NCBI RefSeq assembly: GCF_003287955.1
Contig: NZ_QMKP01000004.1
Coordinates: 215,132-279,131, forward strand
Length of the DNA: 64,000 nt
From: Arthrobacter sp. AQ5-06
GTDB lineage: Bacteria > Actinomycetota > Actinomycetes > Actinomycetales > Micrococcaceae
Direction of reading: 5' to 3'
This document shows positions 34,793-43,791 of the stretch, one piece after another. A model generated the notes under the pieces. That model saw nothing but the letters and a program-made list of their open reading frames with translations. It was not told the origin of the DNA and did not search any database. The stretch's first letter is position 1, and each line of letters opens with the position of its first letter. The translations under genes were made by a program, and so were the position numbers.

Positions 34793-34888
34793 ACCGCACA
34801 AATTCTCCCGGCGTAACCGGGCGGTTCATGCAAGAGTCAACTGTAATAGAGTCCCTGCGCCCGGGTCAAAATGGGCGACCCAAACACC

Positions 34889-36454
34889 TCAGCAAACGGT
34901 GTTGTCGGCGGGAACCGTTCCGTCCACAAGATACTTGTCCACGGTGTCTTCGAGGCAGCTGTTGGCCCGGCCGTAGGCGGTGTGACCCTCTCCCTGCCAG
35001 GTCAGCAGGGAGGCGTTGCCGAGCTGCTTGCGCAGGGACGCCGCCCATTCCACGGGGGTGGCAGGGTCGCCGGTGGTTCCGACAACCACGATCGGGGCTT
35101 CACCGGTGTATTCCACCGGGGCCGGGGTGCGTATGTTTTTGTACGGCCAGTCCAAGCAGTTGGTGCCGCCGTAGGCGAAGAAGTAGCCCAGGGTGGGGGA
35201 GGCCTGCATGAGCCGTTGCTGTTCCGCGCGCATCGCGGCAGTGTCGGAAACCATGGGGTAGTCCAGGCAATTGACGGCGCTGAAGGCGAAGGTGGAGTTG
35301 GATGTGTACTTCCCGTCGGTGCCGCGGTCCGCGCCGAGGTCCGCCAGGCGGAGCATCAGGCTCACATCGCCCGTCGTGGCGGCCTCCAGGGCCTGGGTCA
35401 GGGCCGGCCAGCTCTGGTCGTTATAGAGAGGAGTGATAAGGCCACTGACAAACATCGTGGCGTTCACCAGGCGGCCGTCCTTGGCCAGGCGGGGAGTCGC
35501 ATGGACGGCGTTGATGATGTCGCGGATCTGCTGGACCCCGCTGTCCACGTTCCCGCTGAGCGGACACGAGGATTCCTGCTGGCAACTGGCCACATAGGCC
35601 CTGATGGCTTTTTCGAACGCCACAGCCTGGCCGCTGGTCAGCTCCTCGTTGCTGATGGACGGATCCAGGGCACCATCAAGGACCATACGGCCCACATTGT
35701 CCGGGAACAGCGAGGCGTAGGTGGAACCAAGGAAAGTGCCGTAGGAGTACCCCAGGTAATTGAGCTTCGAGTCGTTGACGACGGCCCGCAGGATGTCCAG
35801 GTCCTTGGCCGCGCTGACCGTGTCCACGTGGCCCAGTAAAGGACCGGTCTTTTCGGCGCACTGCTCGGCGATGACTTTGTTGTCGGCCAACGCGGCGGCA
35901 AGCCCGGCGTCGGTATCCAGGGCGTAGACCTTGGCCCGTGACGCGTCCCGTTCGGCATCCGTCAGGCACGTAACCGGGGCGGAGCGCTTGACGCCCCGCG
36001 GGTCGAAGCCGACCAGGTCGTAGCTGGCCCGGACGGACTGCGAGAAGTGCGTTCCGGCCGCATCCTTGACGAAGTCGTAGCCGGACCCGCCCGGACCGCC
36101 CGGGTTGACCAGCAGGCTGCCGGTTTTCTTGCCCGTGCTGGGAGCCCGCAGCGCAGATATTTGGATCGTGTCGCCGTCCGGCTTCGCGTAGTCGATGGGC
36201 ACGGTGATCTTGGCGCACTGGAAGCCGTTTTCGCAAGGCTCCCACACGACTTCCTGGGCGTAGAAGGAATCCAGCCCAGCGGGCGCGGACGCCACGATGG
36301 ACGGGTCTGCCTTCGCCGTGGCGGGGGCCGCGTCCCGGGTGTTCCCGCCAAAGAGGCTGCACGAGGCCAGCGTCAGGGCCAGGATCAGGGCGCCGGCAGC
36401 CCGCAGCCCAATCACCGAGGATCGGGAGCGTGCGGGCAGGGGGCGTGCAGTCAT
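34889..36454 (-). CDS. Secreted lipoprotein peptidase, alpha/beta hydrolase (tripeptidyl aminopeptidase type)
   Basis: A 521-residue exported hydrolase. The signal segment GLRAAGALILALTLASC ends in a lipobox-like ASC. The fold carries LVNPGGPGGSGYDFV near residue 115 (oxyanion region), the serine in NYLGYSYGTFLGS near 230, an aspartate in GTTGDPATPVEWA near 455 and a histidine in WQGEGHTAYGR near 486. A C-terminal TAP-like domain is implied. Relatives are Streptomyces tripeptidyl aminopeptidases that release tripeptides from protein N-termini. It is followed in the same direction by tRNA-Thr and preceded by holB. Confidence 0.9.
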   Translation of the reverse strand: MTARPLPARSRSSVIGLRAAGALILALTLASCSLFGGNTRDAAPATAKADPSIVASAPAGLDSFYAQEVVWEPCENGFQCAKITVPIDYAKPDGDTIQISALRAPSTGKKTGSLLVNPGGPGGSGYDFVKDAAGTHFSQSVRASYDLVGFDPRGVKRSAPVTCLTDAERDASRAKVYALDTDAGLAAALADNKVIAEQCAEKTGPLLGHVDTVSAAKDLDILRAVVNDSKLNYLGYSYGTFLGSTYASLFPDNVGRMVLDGALDPSISNEELTSGQAVAFEKAIRAYVASCQQESSCPLSGNVDSGVQQIRDIINAVHATPRLAKDGRLVNATMFVSGLITPLYNDQSWPALTQALEAATTGDVSLMLRLADLGADRGTDGKYTSNSTFAFSAVNCLDYPMVSDTAAMRAEQQRLMQASPTLGYFFAYGGTNCLDWPYKNIRTPAPVEYTGEAPIVVVGTTGDPATPVEWAASLRKQLGNASLLTWQGEGHTAYGRANSCLEDTVDKYLVDGTVPADNTVC

Positions 36455-36475
36455 CGAGCGGTCTCCTAGAAATTG

Positions 36476-37618
36476 CTAGATCAGGCTGGCTGCCATGGAC
36501 TCAATGGTCAACAGCGGAGCAACGTTGGTGGTGGTAATTCGTTGGCGGGCTTTGTTGACGGCGTCCATGCGGGCGAGGGTGGTCTCCGGGGCAGACCGGG
36601 CGGCGAATTCCTCCAGCTCACCCCTGAGCTCAACGTTCACCAGCTCCACGGCGTTCCCCAGCTGGATGATCAGCACATCCCGGTAGAACGAGAGGAGGTC
36701 CGTCAGCGTCCGGTCCAGGGAGTCCGTGATGGATCGCTTGGCCCGTCGTTTCTGGTCGTCTTCAAGCTGCCTGACCTGGCTGCGCATGGTCGGCGGGAGC
36801 GTCCCTGACTCCGGGGCACCCAGGGTGGCCAGCAGCGCAGCCTTCTCGGCGGCGTCGCGCTCTTCATTGGAACTGTTGGCTTCCGCGGTGGCGATCTTCA
36901 CCAGCTTGTCCGCCATCATCACCGCCGCGGTCACGCCGCGCAGACCCAGCGGGAACCTTACCGTTTCCAGCCGGCGTTCCCTCGCCTCAGGGTCCCGCGC
37001 CAGCCGGCGGGCGATCCCCACGTGGCTTTGGGCCGCGCGGGCCGCGCGTTCGGCGAGCGTCGGGTCCACCCCGTCGCGTTTGACCAGTAAAGCGGCGACG
37101 TCGGCGGCCGGCGGCAGCCGCAGGGCAACGGCGCGGCAGCGCGAACGAATGGTCACCAGGACGTCAGCGGGCGACGGCGCACAAAGCATCCAGATGGTCC
37201 GCGGCGTGGGTTCCTCGATGGCCTTCAGCAGCACATTGGTGGTCCGCTCGGCCATGCGGTCGGCGTCTTCCACCACAATGATCCGCCAGCGCCCGGACGA
37301 CGGCCGGTTGCCCGCCTTGGATACCAGGTCACGGGCTTCATCGATGGTGATGGTGACCTTCTCGGTCCTGACAAACGTTACATCCGAATGGGTCTCGCCG
37401 AGGATAGTCAGGCAGGCGGGACACTCGCCGCAGCCGCGCCTGGCCACGTCGTCCTGGTCGCAGTTGAGGGCGGCCGCAAAGGCCTTCGCGGCGTTGGAGC
37501 GCCCGGAACCGGGCGGGCCCGTGAACAGCCAGGCATGGGTCAGTCCCTCGCCCAGCGTCGCCTGGCGGAGCTGCTCGACGACGGCGGGCTGGCCCTGAAG
37601 GTCGTCCCAGACAGTCAT
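36476..37618 (-). CDS. holB: DNA polymerase III delta' subunit
   Basis: A 380-residue clamp-loader subunit. The AAA+ core has a P-loop GPPGSGRSNAA near residue 34 in which Arg replaces the catalytic Lys, as expected for a non-hydrolysing delta'. The zinc-binding CGECPACL lies near 63, and the arginine-finger motif IRSRCRAV (SRC) near 158 supports ATP hydrolysis by the neighbouring tau/gamma subunit. The C-terminal collar domain is predicted helical. It overlaps tmk by 4 nt, the conserved tmk-holB arrangement of actinobacteria. Confidence 0.95.
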   Translation of the reverse strand: MTVWDDLQGQPAVVEQLRQATLGEGLTHAWLFTGPPGSGRSNAAKAFAAALNCDQDDVARRGCGECPACLTILGETHSDVTFVRTEKVTITIDEARDLVSKAGNRPSSGRWRIIVVEDADRMAERTTNVLLKAIEEPTPRTIWMLCAPSPADVLVTIRSRCRAVALRLPPAADVAALLVKRDGVDPTLAERAARAAQSHVGIARRLARDPEARERRLETVRFPLGLRGVTAAVMMADKLVKIATAEANSSNEERDAAEKAALLATLGAPESGTLPPTMRSQVRQLEDDQKRRAKRSITDSLDRTLTDLLSFYRDVLIIQLGNAVELVNVELRGELEEFAARSAPETTLARMDAVNKARQRITTTNVAPLLTIESMAASLI

Positions 37619-38271
37619 GCGGCGCCCCGGCCTGCAGCCGCGAGCAGGGCATCCACCCGGGTGAGGATCCGCGCGGCCAGTTCGTTGACGGGCAGATCCG
37701 CCGGCAGGACCAGATACGTATCCGGCCGGCCGGCGGCCAGTTCGAGGAACGCCCCGCGGATTGTTGAATGGAAATCATCGGCCTCTGACTCAAGGCGGTC
37801 TTCGGCGGCGTCGCCGGCTGTGCGGCGGAGGCGGCCGTCAGCGGGATCCACGTCCAACAACACGGTGATATCGGGCTGAAGCCCCGAGGTGGCCCATTCG
37901 TTGAGGGTACGCACGGCGTCTGCACCCAGCTCGCGGCCGGCCCCCTGATAAGCCACGGATGAATCAATGTAGCGGTCCGTCAGGACAACCTCGCCGCGTT
38001 CCAGCGCCGGGCGGATGACCTGGCTGGCATGGGCTGCGCGGGAGGCGGCAAAGATGAGCGCCTCTGTGTGGGCGTCGATGTGGCCATGGCCGTGGTCCAG
38101 GACCAGGGAACGCAGTTTTTCGCCAATGGGCGTCCCGCCGGGTTCGCGCGTCCGCAGGACCGTCAGGCCACGTGTTTCCAGGGTCTCGGCAAGCCGGGCC
38201 GCCTGGGTGGACTTGCCGGCGCCGTCGCCGCCCTCGAAGGCGATGAAAAGTCCAGGGCTGTTGGTGGTCAC
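37615..38271 (-). CDS. tmk: Thymidylate kinase
   Basis: A 218-residue kinase making dTDP from dTMP for DNA synthesis. The P-loop is [18 protein letters not shown] near residue 12, the substrate loop TREPGGTPIGEKLRSL near 42 and the DRYIDSSVAYQGAGRELG segment near 98. GTG 38271 is the start, with TAGTCT ending 6 nt before it. It is the first gene of the tmk-holB unit. Confidence 0.95.
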   Translation of the reverse strand: MTTNSPGLFIAFEGGDGAGKSTQAARLAETLETRGLTVLRTREPGGTPIGEKLRSLVLDHGHGHIDAHTEALIFAASRAAHASQVIRPALERGEVVLTDRYIDSSVAYQGAGRELGADAVRTLNEWATSGLQPDITVLLDVDPADGRLRRTAGDAAEDRLESEADDFHSTIRGAFLELAAGRPDTYLVLPADLPVNELAARILTRVDALLAAAGRGAA

Positions 38272-38277
38272 TGCTCA

Positions 38278-38283
38278 AGACTA
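38278..38283 (-). promoter_or_regulatory. -10 hexamer TAGTCT, leaderless tmk
   Basis: It ends 6 nt before GTG 38271. Only 29 bp separates it from the opposite-facing TACGCT of the next gene. Confidence 0.55.
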
Positions 38284-38312
38284 CCGACTTCGGACGCCGC
38301 CGCACGTCCAAG

Positions 38313-38318
38313 TACGCT
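38313..38318 (+). promoter_or_regulatory. -10 hexamer TACGCT, leaderless metB-like gene
   Basis: It ends 6 nt before ATG 38325. The whole 53-bp intergenic space must hold both promoters. Confidence 0.5.
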
Positions 38319-38324
38319 TTCTCC

Positions 38325-39515
38325 ATGAGTCTCTCGGAACAGTACGCAGCATCCCTGTCGGCCGAAACCGTGGTGGTTGCCGCCGGCCGGCCGCCGCGTG
38401 AACGGGACGAGCCCGTCAACCCGCCCATCGTGCTGTCCTCGACATACTTCGGCACCGGAGCGCTGGGCGACGGGGACCGGGGCTACGGCCGCTATTCCAA
38501 CCCGACCTGGGATCCCTTTGAGGAGGCCCTGGGCCAGCTGGAGGGATCGGAACTGCCCGGCCTACTTTACGCGTCCGGACTCGCAGCCGTGAGTTCCGCC
38601 CTGTCCCTCCTGCCCGCCGGCGGTGTACTGGTGATGCCCTCGCACAGCTACGCGGGCTCGCTGGTGATGGCCACCGAGCTGGCGCAGAAGGGGTTCCTGG
38701 AACTTAGGACCGTGGATATCGCGGACACGGCCGCCGTCAAAGAACAGCTGGCCCCGCAGGGTCCGAACGCCAAAGCGGCCAGGATGTTGTGGCTGGAAAG
38801 CCCCACCAACCCCATGCTGGGCATCGCCGACATCCGCGAACTGACAGCGACGGCCCATGCGGTGGGCGCCATTGTGGTCACGGATAACACTTTCTCCACC
38901 CCCTTGGTCCAGCAGCCGCTGGCCCTGGGTTCGGACGTTGTGCTGCACTCGGTGACCAAATACCTGGCCGGCCATTCCGACGTCGTCCTCGGCGCTTTGG
39001 TAACCTCCAACCCCGACATCCGGGCAGCGCTGCTGCACCACCGGATCATCCACGGCGGCATTGCCGGCCCGTTTGAGGCATGGCTGGCACTGCGCGGGCT
39101 CCGGACCCTTGCCCTGCGTGTGGAACGGTCGCAGGCATCCGCCGCGGTCCTGGCTGAACGCCTGAGCACGCACCCCCTGATCGAAAGTATCCGATTCCCG
39201 GGCCTGCCCACGGACCCCGGCCACGAACGGGCCAAGACCCAGATGACGGGTTTTGGTTCGATTGTGTGCGTGCAGGTCGCGCCGGTTGCCGGCCTGAGCG
39301 GCGCGGACGCCGCGGACAAACTGGTCCGCGCGCTGCAGCTCTGGCTCCCGGCCACTTCCTTGGGCGGGGTGGAATCGCTGATCGAACGGCGTCGCCGCCA
39401 CGCCGCTGAGCCGCTGAGTGTCCCGGATAACCTCGTTCGCCTGAGCGTCGGCATTGAGAATATTGAGGACCTCTGGGCCGATTTGAAGCAGGCGCTGGAC
39501 TCGCTGGGCCGCTAG
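38325..39515 (+). CDS. metB: Cystathionine gamma-synthase-type PLP enzyme
   Basis: A 396-residue trans-sulfuration enzyme of the Cys/Met metabolism PLP family, converting an O-acyl-homoserine and cysteine to cystathionine or doing a related gamma-elimination. The PLP lysine is in LHSVTKYLAGHSDVV near residue 209, the cofactor tyrosine/arginine pair in YGRYSNPTWDPFEEAL near 55 and the substrate-binding SLGGVESLIE near 346. The choice among synthase, gamma-lyase and beta-lyase is uncertain from sequence alone. No SAM riboswitch fits in the 53 bp upstream. Confidence 0.85.
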   Translation: MSLSEQYAASLSAETVVVAAGRPPRERDEPVNPPIVLSSTYFGTGALGDGDRGYGRYSNPTWDPFEEALGQLEGSELPGLLYASGLAAVSSALSLLPAGGVLVMPSHSYAGSLVMATELAQKGFLELRTVDIADTAAVKEQLAPQGPNAKAARMLWLESPTNPMLGIADIRELTATAHAVGAIVVTDNTFSTPLVQQPLALGSDVVLHSVTKYLAGHSDVVLGALVTSNPDIRAALLHHRIIHGGIAGPFEAWLALRGLRTLALRVERSQASAAVLAERLSTHPLIESIRFPGLPTDPGHERAKTQMTGFGSIVCVQVAPVAGLSGADAADKLVRALQLWLPATSLGGVESLIERRRRHAAEPLSVPDNLVRLSVGIENIEDLWADLKQALDSLGR

Positions 39516-39518
39516 GCT
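39513..39518 (+). promoter_or_regulatory. -10 hexamer TAGGCT, leaderless DUF2516 gene
   Basis: It ends 6 nt before GTG 39525 and overlaps the stop codon of the upstream gene. Confidence 0.45.
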
Positions 39519-39524
39519 TGGACG

Positions 39525-39875
39525 GTGGACGGTGAACTGATAATTCGGCCTGTAGAGCTGGCAGTGTTTTTTATCCTTGCCCTGGTGGCACTCGGACTTG
39601 AGGTGTGGGCTCTGCTGGACTGCGTTAGGCACAAGGCCGCCGCATTTGAAGCGACCGGCAAACGGACCAAGACCTTCTGGCTGGCGCTCACCGGCGGTGC
39701 CACCCTTGTCGGCGTCATCTCACTGTTCAGCAGCGGCGGAATCTTCGGCACCCTTGGCCTCTTTGGGCTCGCAGCCGTGGTGGCAGCGTCCATTTACCTC
39801 GCCGACGTCCGGCCAGCGCTCAAGGACGCCGGCCGCGGCGGCAGCCGCAATACGGGGCCCTACGGTGGCTGGTGA
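39525..39875 (+). CDS. DUF2516 membrane protein
   Basis: A 116-residue protein with two to three hydrophobic segments: VELAVFFILALVALGLEVWA near residue 10, WLALTGGATLVGVISLF near 52 and a third near 75 (GTLGLFGLAAVVAASIYLAD). The first helix and the short DCVRH loop after it match DUF2516, a family confined to actinobacteria. The function is unknown. It follows the metB-type gene by 9 nt and could be read through from it as well as from its own promoter. Confidence 0.8.
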   Translation: MDGELIIRPVELAVFFILALVALGLEVWALLDCVRHKAAAFEATGKRTKTFWLALTGGATLVGVISLFSSGGIFGTLGLFGLAAVVAASIYLADVRPALKDAGRGGSRNTGPYGGW

Positions 39876-39936
39876 TCCCCACCGGCACCCTCAGCCCGCA
39901 AGCTCGCGCAGGGAACCCTTCCGGCGTGGTCCCGCA

Positions 39937-40797
39937 CTAGACCGATGGCGCCACAGCTTCCCAGGCCACCGTCAGTTCGCCCAGGCGCCACCGTGACGGC
40001 CCGTCCTTAACCGGCCATCCGCCGTCGAGCAGTGCCCTGCACATGGCGTGCCAGCGCTGCCTGTTGCCGAACGAGGCCAGCGGCGCCGCCTCCAGCCAGG
40101 CCCGGTCCATGGCCTGCATCAGCCGGTGGACAGGCTCGCCCGGAATGTTGCGGTGGATCAGTGCCTTCGGCAGCCGCTCGGCAATCTCCGACGGCAGGTC
40201 AAAGCTGCCGAACCGCACGGACATGCTCAGTGACAACGGCCGCTCGGCGTCGAGGGCAACCCACGTCACCCGCCGCCCGATCTCATCGCACGTCCCGTCG
40301 ATAAAGAGCCCGCCGGGGGCGAGCCGGCCCTGGACGAGCCGCCAGATCCCCGCCACGTCAGCCTCTTCGTACTGGCGGAGGACGTTGAAGGCGCGGACCA
40401 GCACCGGGTGACCGGGCAGTGGCAACTCGAAACCGCCCACCTGGAAGCTCAGCCCCGGCCTCTCCAGCGCTTTGGCCGCCCGGACGCGTTCCGGCTCGAT
40501 TTCGATTCCGCACACCCGCACGTCAGGCCGGACGGCGCGGAGACGTTCAAAGAGTTCGACGGCGGTGGCCGGCGTTGCGCCGTAGCCCAGGTCAACCACG
40601 AGGGGGTCAACGGCCGCGCGCAGGCGCCAGGCCTGGGGGCCGGCGAGCCAGCGGTCCACCCGCCGCATCCGGTTGGGATTGGTGGTGCCCCGCGTGACGT
40701 TTCCGACCGGCCTGCCCGGCTTGGCGGGTCTGCCCGGCCCGCCGGGGGTCCTGCCCGAGATCTGGGCGTTCGCCACCCGTTCCGCTTTTTGCACCAC
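39937..40797 (-). CDS. Class I SAM-dependent methyltransferase
   Basis: A 286-residue protein. The SAM-binding motif I is [20 protein letters not shown] near residue 65, followed by an acidic strand end ([14 protein letters not shown]) near 92 and [16 protein letters not shown] near 155. The N-terminal 35 residues are Gly/Pro/Arg-rich. The methyl acceptor is unknown. The frame is open to 40908, but GTG 40797 is chosen because TATGGT ends 6 nt before it and the upstream part overlaps the gpmA promoter. Confidence 0.78.
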   Translation of the reverse strand: MVQKAERVANAQISGRTPGGPGRPAKPGRPVGNVTRGTTNPNRMRRVDRWLAGPQAWRLRAAVDPLVVDLGYGATPATAVELFERLRAVRPDVRVCGIEIEPERVRAAKALERPGLSFQVGGFELPLPGHPVLVRAFNVLRQYEEADVAGIWRLVQGRLAPGGLFIDGTCDEIGRRVTWVALDAERPLSLSMSVRFGSFDLPSEIAERLPKALIHRNIPGEPVHRLMQAMDRAWLEAAPLASFGNRQRWHAMCRALLDGGWPVKDGPSRWRLGELTVAWEAVAPSV

Positions 40798-40803
40798 CGC
40801 CCC

Positions 40804-40809
40804 ACCATA
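40804..40809 (-). promoter_or_regulatory. -10 hexamer TATGGT, leaderless methyltransferase gene
   Basis: It ends 6 nt before the first of two adjacent GTG codons (40797). Confidence 0.5.
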
Positions 40810-40893
40810 TCGGTGCGATTCCTTACGATGCCCTGCGATTCCTGACGAAGTGTCGCCCCTTGTAACGCAAGGCGGGCGGCGCTGTGCCTCGGC

Positions 40894-40899
40894 TAGGAT
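40894..40899 (+). promoter_or_regulatory. -10 hexamer TAGGAT, leaderless gpmA
   Basis: It ends 7 nt before ATG 40907. The A-rich gap AAAAATC has no ribosome-site character. Confidence 0.5.
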
Positions 40900-40906
40900 A
40901 AAAATC

Positions 40907-41653
40907 ATGACTTACAAGCTGATTCTGCTGCGCCACGGCCACAGCGAATGGAACGCCAAGAACCTGTTCACCGGCTGGGTGGACGTTGACCTCAACGACC
41001 AGGGCCGCGAGGAAGCAGCACGCGGCGGCGAGCTCCTGGTTGAGAACGATCTTCTCCCGGATGTCCTCTACACCTCGCTGCTGAGGCGGGCCATCAACAC
41101 GGCCAACATTTCCCTGGATAAAGCCGATCGCGGCTGGATCCCCGTCAAGCGGGACTGGCGCCTGAACGAACGCCACTACGGCGCCCTGCAGGGCAAGGAC
41201 AAGGCACAGACCCTGGCCGAATACGGCGAGGAGCAGTTCATGGAATGGCGCCGGTCCTACGACACCCCGCCGCCGCCCCTGGCCGACGACTCCGAGTTCT
41301 CCCAGGCCCACGACCCCCGGTACGCGGACCTCGGCGACGCCGTGCCCCGCACCGAGTGTCTCAAGGACGTCCTGGTCCGGCTGCTGCCGTACTGGGAATC
41401 CGATATCAAGGAAGACCTCAAAGCCGGCAAGACCGTCCTGGTGACGGCCCACGGCAACTCGCTGCGGGCCCTGGTCAAGCATCTGGACGGCATCAGCGAC
41501 GACGCCATCGCCAGCCTGAACATCCCCACCGGCATCCCGCTGGTCTACGACCTCGACGAGGACTTCCAGCCGATCCTGCCGGGCGGCACCTACCTGGATC
41601 CGGCGGCCGCCGCAGAGGCCATCCTGGCAGTGGCCAACCAGGGCAAGAAATAA
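40907..41653 (+). CDS. gpmA: 2,3-bisphosphoglycerate-dependent phosphoglycerate mutase
   Basis: A 248-residue glycolytic enzyme interconverting 3- and 2-phosphoglycerate. The phosphohistidine motif [10 protein letters not shown] lies near residue 8, with [13 protein letters not shown] near 22, the catalytic acid region [12 protein letters not shown] near 88 and the second histidine in [14 protein letters not shown] near 182. ATG 40907 is clear. In mycobacteria gpm is also directly upstream of senX3-regX3; here phoU is inserted between them on the other strand. Confidence 0.96.
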   Translation: MTYKLILLRHGHSEWNAKNLFTGWVDVDLNDQGREEAARGGELLVENDLLPDVLYTSLLRRAINTANISLDKADRGWIPVKRDWRLNERHYGALQGKDKAQTLAEYGEEQFMEWRRSYDTPPPPLADDSEFSQAHDPRYADLGDAVPRTECLKDVLVRLLPYWESDIKEDLKAGKTVLVTAHGNSLRALVKHLDGISDDAIASLNIPTGIPLVYDLDEDFQPILPGGTYLDPAAAAEAILAVANQGKK

Positions 41654-41668
41654 AGTATTTAACGTACT

Positions 41669-41705
41669 ACGGCGGGCCGGTCACCTGAGGTGACCGGCCC
41701 GCCGT
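41669..41705. terminator. 17-bp perfect hairpin between gpmA and phoU
   Basis: ACGGCGGGCCGGTCACC pairs perfectly with the inverted copy at 41689-41705 around loop TGA. It separates two convergent genes. No T-run follows, so strength is uncertain. Confidence 0.7.
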
Positions 41706-41726
41706 CGTGCGTGGTTAAGGGAGCGG

Positions 41727-42380
41727 CTAGAAGCCCTGCGGCTGCCATTCGCCGGTGACGAGGTAGGTGACCTTGCGGGCAACGGACACGCCGTGGTCAG
41801 CAAACCGTTCGAAGTAGCGGCTGGCCAGGGCCACATCGACGGTGGTCGCGGGGGACTCGGTCCAGTCCGGGGCGGCGATCGCCTTGAAAACGCTCAAGTG
41901 AAGATCGTCGATGGTGCTGTTGGCCTTGAGGATGTCGCGGGCCACTTCGAGGTCCCGGGTTTCCAGCAGCTCCACGAGCTTGTCCGCGATCAGTTGGTCC
42001 TGTTCGGCCATTTTGTTGAACGTTTCCGTCATGGACGCAGGGATCACAGTCGACGGGAAGCGCAGCCGGGCCAGCTGGGCGAGGTGGCGGGCCAGATCCC
42101 CCATCCGCTCCAGGGAAGCGCTCATGCGCAGGGAGCCCACGATCATCCGCAGATCGCTGGCCACGGGCCCCTGCAGGGCCAGGATGTCGATGGCGCGCTC
42201 ATCGAGGCTGGTCTGCAAAAAGTCGATGCGGGCGTCCGCGGCAATGACATCCTCCGCCAGATCAACGTCGGCAACCTGGAAGGACGTGGCAGCCTTCCCC
42301 ATTGCCTCGCTGACCAACTTTGAAATCTCCACCAGCTGCTCACCCACCTGGGTCAGCTCTTCCTGAAAAACCTTACGCAC
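41727..42380 (-). CDS. phoU: PhoU phosphate-signalling protein
   Basis: A 217-residue helical metal-binding protein that links the Pst phosphate transporter to the phosphate sensor kinase and keeps the Pho regulon off when phosphate is plentiful. Two three-helix PhoU repeats are seen, with signature pieces DLRMIVGSLRMSASLERMGD near residue 75 and LASRYFERFADHGVSVARKV near 182. The start is GTG 42380, with an AAAGGA ribosome site 7 nt upstream. It diverges from senX3-regX3, whose output it is expected to restrain, and a Pho-box-like array lies between them. Confidence 0.94.
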   Translation of the reverse strand: MRKVFQEELTQVGEQLVEISKLVSEAMGKAATSFQVADVDLAEDVIAADARIDFLQTSLDERAIDILALQGPVASDLRMIVGSLRMSASLERMGDLARHLAQLARLRFPSTVIPASMTETFNKMAEQDQLIADKLVELLETRDLEVARDILKANSTIDDLHLSVFKAIAAPDWTESPATTVDVALASRYFERFADHGVSVARKVTYLVTGEWQPQGF

Positions 42381-42473
42381 GTGGGCGTCCTTTCTTTGGA
42401 ACTCCGCCCCTCATGTGGCAGACGGAACTCATGTCGCCATTCGGCACTCCAACGTATAACTCTCTCAGCGTCC

Positions 42474-42513
42474 GGTAAACGGTTAGTCGCTTGTAGATGA
42501 ACGTTAGCTGAAC
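42474..42513 (-). promoter_or_regulatory. Pho-box-like 11-nt direct repeats (predicted RegX3 site)
   Basis: On the minus strand GTTCAGC (42507-42513), GTTCATC (42496-42502) and GTTTACC (42474-42480) sit on an exact 11-nt grid, with one poor unit between the second and third. This matches the GTTCANC direct-repeat logic of actinobacterial PHO boxes. The last unit is next to a TATACG box (42453-42458) facing phoU. Confidence 0.55.
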
Positions 42514-42561
42514 CGCCTCCCTTAAGGCCCATGACGCACCGTCCGGGCAGGAACCACGGCC

Positions 42562-42567
42562 TAAGCT
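42562..42567 (+). promoter_or_regulatory. -10 hexamer TAAGCT, leaderless senX3
   Basis: It ends 6 nt before GTG 42574. The Pho-box array lies about 50 bp upstream. Confidence 0.5.
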
Positions 42568-42573
42568 GGAGCT

Positions 42574-43791
42574 GTGGATCCTATGCTCATCGGTGTCATC
42601 GCCGGCCTGGTCGGCCTGTCGCTCGGCACCTTTGGCGTGCTCGCCTTCAGGATCAGTGAAAAGCAGCGCAAGCTTGTGGACGTCGACATGGACGAACCCG
42701 CTCTGCCGGCTGGAGTTGCGGAAGTGCTGGCCGTCGTCGGACGGGCATTTGTAGTGGTGGACGCGGTGGACGGTGTGGTGCGCGCCAGCCCCGCAGCCTA
42801 TGCGTACGGCCTGGTACGCGGCCATACGGTGGTCCACAAGGAGCTGCTGGACATGACGGCCGGTGTGCGCCGCGACGGCGTGATCCTGGAGAAAAGGCTG
42901 GAACTGCCGCGCGGTCCGCTGGGCCAGGGAACTATCATCGTGCAGGTCCGGGCAGCCATGCTTGGCGAGGAATATATCGTGCTGCTGGCTGACGACCGCA
43001 CCGAAATAACCCGCACCGAAGAGATCCGAAACGACTTCGTGGCCAACGTGTCCCACGAGCTGAAGACCCCGGTGGGCGCAATTTCCCTGCTGGCCGAAGC
43101 GCTGGAGTCCTCAGCCGACGACGAACAAGCGGTTCGCCGGTTCGCCAAGCGGATGCACAAGGAATCAGGCCGGCTGGCCGCCCTCGTCCAGGACATTATT
43201 GAACTTTCGCGCCTCCAGGGTGCCAGCGTCTCCCAAGAGGGCAAGGCCGTGGACATCAACACGGTCATCACCGAAGCAGTGGACCGCTCCCAGCTCCCCG
43301 CTGAAAGCAGGAACATCCGGATCGTGGTGGGTGACCGGGTTGAAGCCACCGTCTTTGGTGACCGGGACCTGCTGGTTACAGCGCTGCGTAACCTGATCGA
43401 CAACGCCATCCGCTACTCCCCGGAAAACACCAGGGTGGGCGTGGGCGTCCGGTCCAAGGAGGGGCTGATCGCCGTTTCTGTCACGGATCAGGGCCTGGGC
43501 CTGACCCCGGAGGACCAGGAGCGGGTGTTTGAGCGCTTTTACCGGGTGGATGCGGCGCGTTCGCGCCACACGGGCGGAACGGGACTGGGCCTGAGCATCG
43601 TCAAACACGTTGCCTCCAACCACGGCGGTGAAGTGACATTGTGGTCACGGCCCGGCCAGGGTTCCACTTTCACCCTGCGGCTGCCTGAGATGGAAAGCCA
43701 AAACGAACCGGATACTGCAGGTGTCAAACAACGAGCCGTACCCGAGCGTGTCAAAGAACGCGGCGTACATGAGCAAGGAGACAGCTCTTGA
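42574..43791 (+). CDS. senX3: Phosphate-responsive sensor histidine kinase SenX3
   Basis: A 405-residue membrane kinase. One N-terminal helix (residues 4-26, LIGVIAGLVGLSLGTFGVLA) is followed by a PAS-like domain (about 45-145). The phosphoacceptor histidine is in NVSHELKTPVGAISLLAEAL near 162, the N-box is LRNLIDNAIRYSPEN near 275, G1 is DQGLGLTPEDQ near 308 and G2 is GGTGLGLSIVKH near 335. A hydrophilic tail follows. Start GTG 42574. It overlaps regX3 by 4 nt. Confidence 0.93.
   Translation: MDPMLIGVIAGLVGLSLGTFGVLAFRISEKQRKLVDVDMDEPALPAGVAEVLAVVGRAFVVVDAVDGVVRASPAAYAYGLVRGHTVVHKELLDMTAGVRRDGVILEKRLELPRGPLGQGTIIVQVRAAMLGEEYIVLLADDRTEITRTEEIRNDFVANVSHELKTPVGAISLLAEALESSADDEQAVRRFAKRMHKESGRLAALVQDIIELSRLQGASVSQEGKAVDINTVITEAVDRSQLPAESRNIRIVVGDRVEATVFGDRDLLVTALRNLIDNAIRYSPENTRVGVGVRSKEGLIAVSVTDQGLGLTPEDQERVFERFYRVDAARSRHTGGTGLGLSIVKHVASNHGGEVTLWSRPGQGSTFTLRLPEMESQNEPDTAGVKQRAVPERVKERGVHEQGDSS

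Noticed and set aside
38272..38324. SAM riboswitch before the metB-type gene
   Set aside because: Only 53 bp are available and the transcript appears leaderless.
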